Assembly: GCA_964503775.1 (NCBI GenBank)
Contig: CAZDBS010000018.1
Coordinates: forward strand, 1 to 11,729
Source of the DNA: CAZDBS01 sp964503775
Lineage (GTDB): Bacteria > Patescibacteriota > Saccharimonadia > Saccharimonadales > CAZDBS01
Length of the DNA: 11,729 nt
Direction of reading: 5' to 3'
This document shows, one piece after another, positions 1 through 4,935 of this stretch. Each line of letters begins with the position of its first letter. Within the stretch, counting starts at the first letter, position 1. A program made the position numbers and the translations under genes. A model generated the notes under the pieces. It saw only the letters and a program-made list of their open reading frames with translations, made no database searches and was not told where the DNA came from.

Positions 1-13
1 GCCTCATCTCAGG

Positions 14-52
14 CCAACAAAATAGCCCACATAGCGTGGGCCACTTTGTTGG
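14..52 (-). terminator. Intrinsic terminator of tRNA-Gln, overlapping the CCA end
   Basis: On the minus strand, GCCCAC and GTGGGC (positions 41-36 and 30-25) form a GC-rich stem with a 5-nt loop. It is followed by the T-rich run TATTTTGTT (24-16), the usual form of an intrinsic terminator. An outer pair of 8-nt arms, CCAACAAA (52-45) and TTTGTTGG (21-14), extends the structure and takes in the encoded CCA of the tRNA. Fold and position are direct observations; function is inferred. Confidence 0.6.
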
Positions 53-123
53 CTGGGAGTGAGGGATTCGAACCCCCGATCCTGGGACCAGAACCCAGTG
101 CCTTACCACTTGGCCAACTCCCA
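50..123 (-). tRNA. tRNA-Gln (anticodon CUG)
   Basis: The minus strand folds as a cloverleaf. The acceptor stem is TGGGAGT/ACTCCCA with discriminator G and an encoded CCA at 52-50. The D arm holds GGCC...GGC. The anticodon stem CTGGG/CCCAG closes the loop TTCTGGT, giving anticodon CTG (RNA CUG), which reads the glutamine codon CAG. The T arm contains the expected TTCGAAT loop. The U1-A72 first pair is typical of bacterial tRNA-Gln. No intron is visible. The gene has its own promoter and terminator and is not part of a tRNA cluster inside this window. Confidence 0.95.
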
Positions 124-138
124 TTGGTGAACGCGAGT

Positions 139-167
139 ATTATACCTGTCTGATCTGTCGGGTACAA
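139..167 (-). promoter_or_regulatory. Promoter of tRNA-Gln
   Basis: On the minus strand a -35 TTGTAC (167-162) is followed by a 17-bp spacer and a perfect -10 TATAAT (144-139). The predicted transcription start is near 132, about 9 nt before the mature tRNA 5' end, so a short leader would be removed by RNase P. Confidence 0.75.
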
Positions 168-177
168 CCAACGCTAC

Positions 178-564
178 TTATTGCCACTGACTCAGCACGA
201 GATCCCGATACCCAGGATCGATAGGGATAGCTTCAAATTCTTGTTTTGTCAGCCATTTCGGAACGCCTTCGAGTTCACCTTGCTGGGATTTAAGCGTTTC
301 GTCATCTACTGCTCCTGTGTAAGCAAGAATAAGTTTTCCTTCGCCATGCACGAAGAAATCAGCATGCTTCAAATTGAACACCGAGACTCCACATTCTTCT
401 AATAGCTCGCGAGCAATAGCCTGATCGGGAGTCTCATCTTCTTCAATATGACCACCAGGTAAACCCCAGTCATTCTTGACAGGATCGATGAGGATGACTA
501 ATACCTTTGATCGATTATCGTTAAACAAAGCCACTTTTGTCGAGACTCGAAATTCTTTACGCAT
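178..564 (-). CDS. Nudix hydrolase
   Basis: This 128-aa soluble protein carries a complete Nudix box GX5EX7REUXEEXGU at residues 38-60: G38, E44, R52-E53, E56-E57 and G59. The glutamates of this helix coordinate the Mg2+ used to hydrolyse nucleoside diphosphates linked to another moiety. The segment before it, WGLPGG (33-38), is the usual lead-in, and the length is typical of a single-domain member. Substrate cannot be read from the sequence; MutT-like oxidised dNTP clean-up, ADP-ribose or NADH are all possible. There is no signal peptide, so it should be cytoplasmic. The gene is divergent from the 534-aa ORF at 636 and ends 54 nt before the tRNA-Gln gene. An extended -10 lies just ahead of the ATG, and no Shine-Dalgarno is seen. 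Confidence 0.93.
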   Translation of the reverse strand: MRKEFRVSTKVALFNDNRSKVLVILIDPVKNDWGLPGGHIEEDETPDQAIARELLEECGVSVFNLKHADFFVHGEGKLILAYTGAVDDETLKSQQGELEGVPKWLTKQEFEAIPIDPGYRDLVLSQWQ

Positions 565-580
565 ATCACTAAGTATATCA
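565..580 (-). promoter_or_regulatory. Extended -10 promoter of the Nudix gene
   Basis: On the minus strand TGATATACT is a TGn-extended -10, with hexamer TATACT at 577-572. Seven nucleotides separate it from the ATG at 564, so the predicted transcript starts at or one base before the start codon. No good -35 is seen, which is compatible with an extended -10 promoter. Confidence 0.55.
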
Positions 581-596
581 CCCGAATGATTAAATA

Positions 597-625
597 TAGA
601 CTAAAGAAAGATAAGATTGTATAAT
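597..625 (+). promoter_or_regulatory. Promoter of the 534-aa ORF
   Basis: TAGACT (597-602) lies 17 bp ahead of a consensus -10 TATAAT (620-625). The predicted start of transcription is near 632 and the ATG is at 636, giving about 4 nt of leader. No Shine-Dalgarno fits in that space. The promoter is back to back with that of the Nudix gene. Confidence 0.65.
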
Positions 626-635
626 AGTATTAATT

Positions 636-2240
636 ATGAATAGTTTAGTTGGTGAAGTGCCCCAAGAAGTGTATCAAGAACTGGCATCAATGATGGATGC
701 TCATCTTGAGGATCGATGTCATGAAATAGTTGATTCATTTAAGGTGGAAGGCTCGCTCGCGCAAATATGGGGTGAGTGGGCATATTTTGGTATACACCGT
801 ACCGTGTATCAAGAAGGGCAGAGGATGAGTCTAGATACAAAGCCGATCTGGGCTGACTCAATCTTTGATCTATTGGTCACTTCTAGATACGAAGGAAATA
901 GTCTAGTCGTGATACCTAGCGCACCACATGCCGTTAGCACGGCCGAGGGTATGCACAGAGCAGAGGGCTACTTAGAAACCATCTCTACGCCCGAGTGGCG
1001 CAGATGGGCCATTGGGCATCTCAGAAACTCGCGAGTAGATGCAATTAAGGCAACTGTGTGGACGCCACTTTATGAAGCCAATCGAGACCCTAGCCTTGAC
1101 TACATGACAATTGCGACATTACTAAAGGCTCAGGCGCTGTTTGAAATTCAAGGTGAGCCTCAATACATAACAAAAAGAGGGAAGAGTAAGGTATACAGGG
1201 ATCCTAATCCAAAGTATGCTGCATTATCTGAACAGATTGAAGCAGCTAATAAATTCTTTGAAAGAATCATAGCTCGACCTTATGCTGCTTACGAGGTGAA
1301 GAAAAAATTTGCCACCACGTTGACACAACTTGAAAAGGAAATGATTGGTAAAAAGATAGTTGATGATGGTCTCGGAGCTAGTATTCGGGACAATCCCGAT
1401 TACATAAAAGCTAAATATCCGACACATACGAGCCTTATCAAATACTTTAGTCGGGGTATTGACCTTGCGCTTACACGCTTGGAAGAGCGGGTTGATTCTT
1501 CTGTCCACACAGATCATCAATACGATGTAGATCGGGTGGTAGAGGAAGTTACGTCCGACGCTTCATATTTGAATCTACTATTAATGGGGCGCAATGCTGA
1601 AAGACTACGGAACTGGACAGTATCAGAAGCACCCGCACAAACCCTGCGTCAAGAATTTGAATACGCTATAGCTGATGGACTACTTCATAACAAGGACAGG
1701 TGGCGTCACTATCATACTGTACAAAGAGATGACATCGTGAAGGCTCATCGTCAGCCGTTATTAGAAGAATCTGGCTGGGAGATTCTTCCTTCCGAAGCCA
1801 AAGAGATCATCGAAAAGTGTGAAACTACCAGAAAAGATGATGAAGTTGAAATTGGTGGAAAGCGCTATTTCCCAGAACGTTTGAAGTGGGTTGCTGAAAT
1901 TGCTTTGATGGGTGCTGGTAGAGTAGCAGTAACTGACCTGAAAAACTCAAAACATGATCAATACTATGCAGCGGTCATAGAGCATACAACAGATGCAGGC
2001 GAGGTAGTCGAATCAGTTATAGCAGATGACCCAGTAAAGAATAACGGTATATATGTATTTAGGGGTGATATTGGGCTAGAACTCTTCGATGATCCAAAAG
2101 CGTGGCGAACTATTTTCGCAGAAGGTCGCGAATCAGCTCGTGCATTGGGCGCAAAACGAGTCAATCATACAGATGGATCAGAAAAAGACAGAGCACTAGA
2201 TTACCTCACTAAACCCCGCGCTAAGATCAAAATCAAATAG
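636..2240 (+). CDS. Conserved-looking protein of unknown function (534 aa)
   Basis: I do not recognise this protein as a named family. It is a long, uninterrupted soluble reading frame with no signal peptide or membrane segment. It is mostly charged and predicted helical up to about residue 400. A compact C-terminal part (about 410-515) looks like a separate alpha/beta domain: a helix with RYFPERLKW, then a strand-rich stretch, then IADDP (462-466), GIYVFRGD (471-478), WRTIF (490-494) and GAKRVNHT (505-512). I have an impression of similar W-x-x-[IVF]F...GAKR endings in other Saccharibacterial proteins, but cannot verify it. A basic tail (KPRAKIKIK) ends the protein. Codon use is more AT-rich than in the downstream helicase, a mild hint of a different history. 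The ATG follows a consensus -10 box within 10 nt. No catalytic motif is evident. Confidence 0.85.
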   Translation: MNSLVGEVPQEVYQELASMMDAHLEDRCHEIVDSFKVEGSLAQIWGEWAYFGIHRTVYQEGQRMSLDTKPIWADSIFDLLVTSRYEGNSLVVIPSAPHAVSTAEGMHRAEGYLETISTPEWRRWAIGHLRNSRVDAIKATVWTPLYEANRDPSLDYMTIATLLKAQALFEIQGEPQYITKRGKSKVYRDPNPKYAALSEQIEAANKFFERIIARPYAAYEVKKKFATTLTQLEKEMIGKKIVDDGLGASIRDNPDYIKAKYPTHTSLIKYFSRGIDLALTRLEERVDSSVHTDHQYDVDRVVEEVTSDASYLNLLLMGRNAERLRNWTVSEAPAQTLRQEFEYAIADGLLHNKDRWRHYHTVQRDDIVKAHRQPLLEESGWEILPSEAKEIIEKCETTRKDDEVEIGGKRYFPERLKWVAEIALMGAGRVAVTDLKNSKHDQYYAAVIEHTTDAGEVVESVIADDPVKNNGIYVFRGDIGLELFDDPKAWRTIFAEGRESARALGAKRVNHTDGSEKDRALDYLTKPRAKIKIK

Positions 2241-2257
2241 CTTCTAAGGTGTTAGTA

Positions 2258-2266
2258 TGTTATACT
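2258..2266 (+). promoter_or_regulatory. Extended -10 upstream of the helicase gene
   Basis: TGTTATACT is a TGn-extended -10 (hexamer 2261-2266). It would start transcription near 2273 and give the helicase mRNA a leader of about 100 nt, unlike the very short leaders predicted for most neighbours. No convincing -35 is visible. Confidence 0.45.
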
Positions 2267-2298
2267 ACTAGTGATAATAAACTGATGGTAACCGAGTA

Positions 2299-2382
2299 GT
2301 GTCTAAAAAACCAAGTGTCTCGCTGTTTCCATCCCGTAAGCGTGTCACGGACATGAAAGGTCAATCCATACAATATGTATAA
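2299..2382 (+). CDS. Possible 27-aa leader ORF before the helicase
   Basis: A GTG at 2299 opens a 28-codon frame ending in TAA at 2380-2382. The peptide begins MSKKPSVSLFPSRKR and is basic. Its stop overlaps the helicase ATG (2375) in the arrangement ATGTATAA, which would allow a ribosome finishing the small ORF to restart on the helicase. The helicase start has no well-placed Shine-Dalgarno: AAAGG ends 14 nt upstream. No strong ribosome-binding site precedes the GTG either. It may be a coupling peptide or a chance frame. Confidence 0.3.
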   Translation: MSKKPSVSLFPSRKRVTDMKGQSIQYV

Positions 2383-3577
2383 AAACGTTCAATCGCATTC
2401 GAGGCGTTCGCGCCCGCTTGGCATGTTGCCAAAAACTGCTCGCCAACCCCGACAAAAGGGTCAGGGCCAGTACATCCACCCCAGTAAATTTGTAAATAAG
2501 GCAGTCGCTGTAGCGGATGAAATCCCCTATGAGTCCACTCATATGTTCAACGATTTCGCTCTGCACGACGCTATCAAACGCAACGTAGCTGCGAAGGGCT
2601 ACACTGTACCAACAGCCATCCAAGATCAGGCTATCCCACTAATCCTCGAGGGCAAGGATGTGATCGGTCTCGCTAATACTGGAACTGGGAAAACCGCCGC
2701 CTTCATCCTGCCCCTCCTCCATCTGCTCAACAGTGCACCTCGTCGAACCTCAGTACTGATCATGGCTCCAACTAGAGAGTTGGCCATGCAGATCGACGAA
2801 GAGTTCAAAGCCTTCTCCAAGGGCTCAGGTATGCTCTCAACACTGTGTGTTGGCGGTATGAATATTCGCCCCCAGATCCAAGGACTTCAGAAGAAACCAG
2901 AATTCATCATCGGTACACCTGGACGGTTGAAAGACCTCTCCGAACAAGGATATATTGACTTCAATAATATCAATTTCTTGGTGCTCGATGAAGCTGATCG
3001 TATGCTAGATATGGGTTTCATACGAGATATTCGATTCCTCGTCGGTAAATTGCCTACCCAGCGTCAATCGCTGTGTTTTAGTGCCACGATGACCGGTGAT
3101 ATCACTCGGCTAATCAATGATTTCCTGACTGACCCCGTCACTATATCGGTGCGCAAAGGTGAAACTAGCGCCCATATCGAACAAGACGTCATCGAAGTTC
3201 GAGACAAGGATGAGAAAGTCACGAAGCTCATCGAACTGTTGGGTCAGCCGGATTTTGACAAAGTGCTGATCTTTGGCCAGACCAAACACGGTGTCCAGCG
3301 TCTTGCCGAAAGACTCAGTAAAAGCGGTATCTCATCAGAGGCCATTCACGGCAACAAATCCCAACCACAACGCCAAAGAGCTCTGGATAGCTTCAAGGCC
3401 AACAAGGTCCGTGTACTCGTAGCCACCGACGTCGCTGCCCGAGGCTTAGACATCCCCCTCGTCAGTCACGTCATCAATTTCGATCAGCCGAATACTTACG
3501 AGGACTATGTCCATCGCATCGGCCGAACGGGGCGGGCCGGCAACCGAGGCTCGGCGCTCACTTTCGTCGTCAAGTGA
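2375..3577 (+). CDS. DEAD-box ATP-dependent RNA helicase
   Basis: This 400-aa protein has all core helicase motifs. The Q motif surrounds PTAIQDQAIP (79-88), motif I is ANTGTGKT (100-107), Ia is PTRELA (132-137), Ib is TPGR (181-184), II is DEAD (205-208), III is SAT (236-238), V is ARGLD (355-359) and VI is HRIGRTGR (380-387). It should unwind short RNA duplexes using ATP, as in ribosome assembly, mRNA turnover or cold adaptation. A basic N-terminal extension of about 55 residues carries the IHPSKF segment. The chain stops 13 residues after motif VI, so there is no RGG-rich or DbpA-like C-terminal tail to fix the RNA target. Codon use is richer in C-ending codons than in the 534-aa gene upstream. 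An in-frame TGA at 2354 makes 2375 the only sensible start. Confidence 0.97.
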   Translation: MYKNVQSHSRRSRPLGMLPKTARQPRQKGQGQYIHPSKFVNKAVAVADEIPYESTHMFNDFALHDAIKRNVAAKGYTVPTAIQDQAIPLILEGKDVIGLANTGTGKTAAFILPLLHLLNSAPRRTSVLIMAPTRELAMQIDEEFKAFSKGSGMLSTLCVGGMNIRPQIQGLQKKPEFIIGTPGRLKDLSEQGYIDFNNINFLVLDEADRMLDMGFIRDIRFLVGKLPTQRQSLCFSATMTGDITRLINDFLTDPVTISVRKGETSAHIEQDVIEVRDKDEKVTKLIELLGQPDFDKVLIFGQTKHGVQRLAERLSKSGISSEAIHGNKSQPQRQRALDSFKANKVRVLVATDVAARGLDIPLVSHVINFDQPNTYEDYVHRIGRTGRAGNRGSALTFVVK

Positions 3578-3590
3578 ACAGATCGTGACG

Positions 3591-3625
3591 GTACTTGCGT
3601 AGGGGACGGTCCTCTACGCAAGTAC
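3591..3625 (+). terminator. Long hairpin after the helicase gene
   Basis: GTACTTGCGTAG (3591-3602) and CTACGCAAGTAC (3614-3625) are perfect 12-nt complements, and G3604-G3605/C3611-C3612 extend the stem around a small loop. It starts 13 nt after the helicase stop. The sequence after it has no T run, so it is not a textbook intrinsic terminator. It may protect the mRNA 3' end or stop transcription by another route. Confidence 0.5.
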
Positions 3626-3691
3626 CACACTACGTGATTAAACTTGCGGTGCTTCAGTAGAAATGCGATGATGTAGTTATAGTAATTAAGT

Positions 3692-3697
3692 GAGGGG
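3692..3697 (+). promoter_or_regulatory. Shine-Dalgarno of the DUF4870-like gene
   Basis: GAGGGG lies 8 nt before the ATG at 3706. This is one of the few clear ribosome-binding sites in the window. A TATAGT at 3678-3683 could be a -10, but it would place the start very near the GAGGGG, and its -35 is poor. Confidence 0.6.
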
Positions 3698-3705
3698 TCA
3701 CAACT

Positions 3706-4068
3706 ATGGCTGACGCTACCATGAACGCACCAGAACAAAAACCAGCAGAAACAACAAATCAATCCGATGTCGAGAAAAATAAAACAATGGCCATCTTGGC
3801 TTATTTCATATTCTTTTTGCCATTACTTACAGATGCTAAAAACTCAGAGTTTGCGAAGTTCCATGCTAATCAAAGCCTGATTCTACTTATCGCGAGTATC
3901 GCGCTAAGTGTCGTATCGAGCATATTAATGATTTTTCTCATCGGTCTAATCTTATGGCCACTGGGTGGTTTGTTCATCTTCGTACTGTGGGTCATGGGTA
4001 TCATGAACGCAAGTGCCGGGAAGATGACGCGTTTGCCTGTACTCGGTAAGTTTGATCTTATAAAATAA
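3706..4068 (+). CDS. DUF4870/Tic20-like small membrane protein
   Basis: This 120-aa protein has a polar, alanine/glutamine-rich N-terminus (about 1-27). It then shows hydrophobic segments at about 28-43, 57-80 and 82-103 and a short basic C-terminal tail. The segment EFAKFHANQSLILLI after the first membrane span matches the pattern F-x-[KR]-F-H-A-[NK]-Q-[SG] of DUF4870 and related Tic20-like small membrane proteins, whose role is not firmly known. No catalytic residue stands out. A strong GAGGGG ribosome-binding site supports the start; internal Met6 is an alternative but lies farther from that site. The gene is convergent with the RRM gene, and the two share the terminator at 4072-4095. Confidence 0.85.
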   Translation: MADATMNAPEQKPAETTNQSDVEKNKTMAILAYFIFFLPLLTDAKNSEFAKFHANQSLILLIASIALSVVSSILMIFLIGLILWPLGGLFIFVLWVMGIMNASAGKMTRLPVLGKFDLIK

Positions 4069-4071
4069 CAA

Positions 4072-4095
4072 AACACCCCGAGTAATCGGGGTGTT
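4072..4095. terminator. Bidirectional terminator between convergent genes
   Basis: AACACCCCGA (4072-4081) and TCGGGGTGTT (4086-4095) form a 10-bp stem around a 4-nt loop. On the minus strand the stem is followed by TTGTTATTTT, a good T-rich tail for the RRM transcript. On the plus strand the tail is weaker (CTTGGTG), but the A-rich lead-in and position just after the DUF4870 stop suggest it serves both genes. Confidence 0.85.
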
Positions 4096-4130
4096 CTTGG
4101 TGTGCTTAGTAATTCGCTAAATAGCGAAGA

Positions 4131-4448
4131 TTACCAGCTGCGCTGACGAAAGTCAGAACCACCACCGTTGCCACCGAAGTCGCGACGGGGTCGGTCTTCT
4201 TTAGGACGAGCGACGTTAACTGTGATCTTGCGACCACCAACTTCGCGGTCGTGAAGACCATTGATAGCGGCTTGCGCCTCTGCATCTGAGCTCATCTCGA
4301 CAAAGCCGAAGCCTTTAGAGCGGTCGGTGAATTTGTCTTTGATGACAGTTGCAGAAGTAACTGTACCGTACTCAGCGAATAGAGCTGAAAGCTCATCATC
4401 AGTTACTGAGAATGGTAGGCCACCTACAAAAAGTTTGTTGCCTTGCAT
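4131..4448 (-). CDS. RRM-domain RNA-binding protein
   Basis: This 105-aa protein is one RNA recognition motif plus a short Gly/Arg tail. RNP2 is KLFVGGLPF (5-13) and RNP1 is KGFGFVEM (45-52), with the aromatic residues that stack on RNA bases present. The tail (about 83-105) contains RPRRDFGG and GGG, like the glycine-rich ends of bacterial and plastid Rbp proteins. A role as an RNA chaperone, possibly cold-responsive as in cyanobacterial Rbp proteins, is inferred by family. An in-frame ATG 15 nt upstream (4463) gives MRKNY before this start. I prefer 4448 because family members begin about here and GAGG sits at a fitting distance upstream, overlapping the longer candidate start. A 118-nt structured leader precedes the gene. 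Confidence 0.93.
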   Translation of the reverse strand: MQGNKLFVGGLPFSVTDDELSALFAEYGTVTSATVIKDKFTDRSKGFGFVEMSSDAEAQAAINGLHDREVGGRKITVNVARPKEDRPRRDFGGNGGGSDFRQRSW

Positions 4449-4462
4449 GTAATTTTTCCTCA

Positions 4463-4522
4463 TTTATCAAGCAGCTCGACCCCTTACATCCTTCGAACGT
4501 ACCGGTGAGCTGCTTCGATAAA
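4463..4522 (-). promoter_or_regulatory. Long leader hairpin next to the RRM ribosome-binding site
   Basis: On the minus strand TTTATC-G-AAGCAGCTC (4522-4507) pairs with GAGCTGCTTGATAAA (4477-4463): 15 base pairs with one bulged G. ACC/GGT inside the loop can add 3 more pairs after another bulged base. The stem ends immediately before TGAGGAAAAAT, the Shine-Dalgarno region of the RRM gene. The placement suggests control of translation or mRNA stability, for example by temperature or by the RRM protein itself. The structure is observed; the function is inferred. Confidence 0.6.
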
Positions 4523-4572
4523 CGAGAACTTCTGCCTACTAACGTCTACGTGAGTTAAGAATCTGCACTGAC

Positions 4573-4601
4573 ATTATCCCAGGTTTGATAAAAATTAGCA
4601 A
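4573..4601 (-). promoter_or_regulatory. Promoter of the RRM gene
   Basis: On the minus strand a -35 TTGCTA (4601-4596) is followed by 17 bp and a -10 GATAAT (4578-4573) with a TG extension (TGG before the hexamer). The predicted start is near 4566, leaving a leader of about 118 nt before the ATG at 4448. Confidence 0.65.
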
Positions 4602-4621
4602 CTAACAGATTAAAAGTTGGC

Positions 4622-4650
4622 TTGAAAATGTACATAATTAAGCATATGCT
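4622..4650 (+). promoter_or_regulatory. Promoter for the candidate small RNA
   Basis: TTGAAA (4622-4627), a 17-bp spacer and TATGCT (4645-4650) make a credible sigma70-type promoter. The -10 is the right half of the palindrome AGCATATGCT (4641-4650), so a protein bound to the palindrome would block it. The predicted transcription start is about 4657, the first base of the next hairpin. Confidence 0.5.
4641..4650. repeat. Palindrome AGCATATGCT, copy 1
   Basis: A perfect 10-bp palindrome, identical to the copy at 4887-4896 and embedded in the -10 region of the candidate small-RNA promoter. The 8 bp to its left are also AT-rich in both copies (ATAATTA and GTTATT). It is an operator candidate. 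Confidence 0.5.
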
Positions 4651-4656
4651 TGATGT

Positions 4657-4701
4657 GGAAGTGAGAGACTTCCGTTAAACCCGGCCTTAACGCCGGGTTT
4701 T
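4657..4701 (+). ncRNA. Candidate 45-nt two-hairpin small RNA
   Basis: From the predicted start at 4657 the RNA would consist almost entirely of two hairpins. The first is GGAAGT/ACTTCC (4657-4662/4668-4673) with loop GAGAG. A linker GTT follows. The second is AAACCCGGC/GCCGGGTTT (4677-4685/4692-4700) with loop CTTAAC and a TTTT tail (4698-4701), an intrinsic terminator. Promoter spacing, 5' hairpin and terminator fit together. I know no family with this shape and sequence. The alternative is that the second hairpin simply stops read-through towards the ZIP gene. Confidence 0.4.
4677..4701 (+). terminator. Intrinsic terminator in the RRM-ZIP intergenic region
   Basis: A GC-rich 9-bp stem (4677-4685 with 4692-4700) and a TTTT tail on the plus strand. 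No plus-strand protein gene ends upstream of it, because the RRM gene reads the other way. It therefore implies a non-coding plus-strand transcript starting between about 4470 and 4677. Confidence 0.75.
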
Positions 4702-4706
4702 AAGTT

Positions 4707-4874
4707 CAAAACGCTCACAGCGGCTAGCCTGCTTTGCTGATGTCATCAGTAAACACTGCTAGCCTCTTGGCTATTTCGACTGGAAACGGTCCAGTGCTCG
4801 CTCAATGTATTCCAGATACAGCTCGCTCCGCACTTCCCGCTTCCAGCCAAACTAGCTCAAGTGTGTGCGTTTTG
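4707..4874. other. 168-bp hairpin-rich domain closed by a 13-bp inverted repeat
   Basis: CAAAACGCTCACA (4707-4719) and TGTGTGCGTTTTG (4862-4874) are complementary at 12 of 13 positions. Inside lie four local dyads: TTGCTGATG-T-CATCAGTAA (4734-4752, 8/9 pairs), TAGCC/GGCTA (4760-4773), ACTGGA/TCCAGT (4779-4795) and TGTAT/ATACA (4806-4820). The last is flanked by direct repeats of GCTCGCTC (4796-4803 and 4821-4828). GCTAGCCT also occurs twice (4723-4730 and 4758-4765). The domain could be a structured RNA or a folded repeat element; strand is undecided. I checked by eye for conserved pieces of RNase P, tmRNA, SRP and 6S RNA and saw none. Confidence 0.4.
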
Positions 4875-4891
4875 ACAAAAGTTATTAGCAT
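4771..4891 (-). pseudogene. Possible remnant of a small protein gene
   Basis: Two overlapping minus-strand frames read like protein. One starts with ATG at 4891 (MLITFVKTHTLELVW..., stop at 4802). The other runs from 4851 and contains REVRSELYLEYIERALDRF, an amphipathic-helix-like stretch, ending with TAG at 4771. Removing a single base near 4850 would join them into about 39 residues (…THTLELFGWKREV…). No family is recognised and no ribosome-binding site is seen. It may be chance, and it conflicts with reading the same DNA as a structured RNA. Confidence 0.18.
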
Positions 4892-4896
4892 ATGCT
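4887..4896. repeat. Palindrome AGCATATGCT, copy 2
   Basis: Second identical copy of the 10-bp palindrome, 24 bp upstream of the -10 box of the ZIP transporter gene, at or just upstream of its -35 region. With copy 1 it brackets the structured domain, 246 bp apart. Confidence 0.5.
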
Positions 4897-4898
4897 GG

Positions 4899-4925
4899 CG
4901 GACAATTTAAAAACTCCGCTATAAT
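4899..4925 (+). promoter_or_regulatory. Promoter of the ZIP transporter gene
   Basis: A consensus -10 TATAAT occupies 4920-4925. CGGACA (4899-4904) is the nearest -35-like element, at a short 15-bp spacing. The predicted start is near 4932. The ATG at 4924 lies inside the -10 hexamer, so it cannot be on this transcript; the next in-frame ATG at 4936 would have about 4 nt of leader. Confidence 0.6.
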
Positions 4926-4935
4926 GTCTCGTATT

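Noticed and set aside
181..402. Plus-strand ORF opposite the Nudix gene
   Set aside because: The minus frame has a full Nudix box; this frame shows no family signal.
4740..4910. A 56-codon plus-strand ORF (MSSVNTASLLAIS...) in the RRM-ZIP intergenic region
   Set aside because: Serine/threonine-rich composition typical of an antisense frame, no ribosome-binding site, no promoter, and it crosses the hairpins and palindrome.
4464..4919. CRISPR array or known housekeeping RNA in the intergenic region
   Set aside because: The repeats are too short and irregular for CRISPR, and I saw no conserved core of RNase P, tmRNA, SRP or 6S RNA on either strand.
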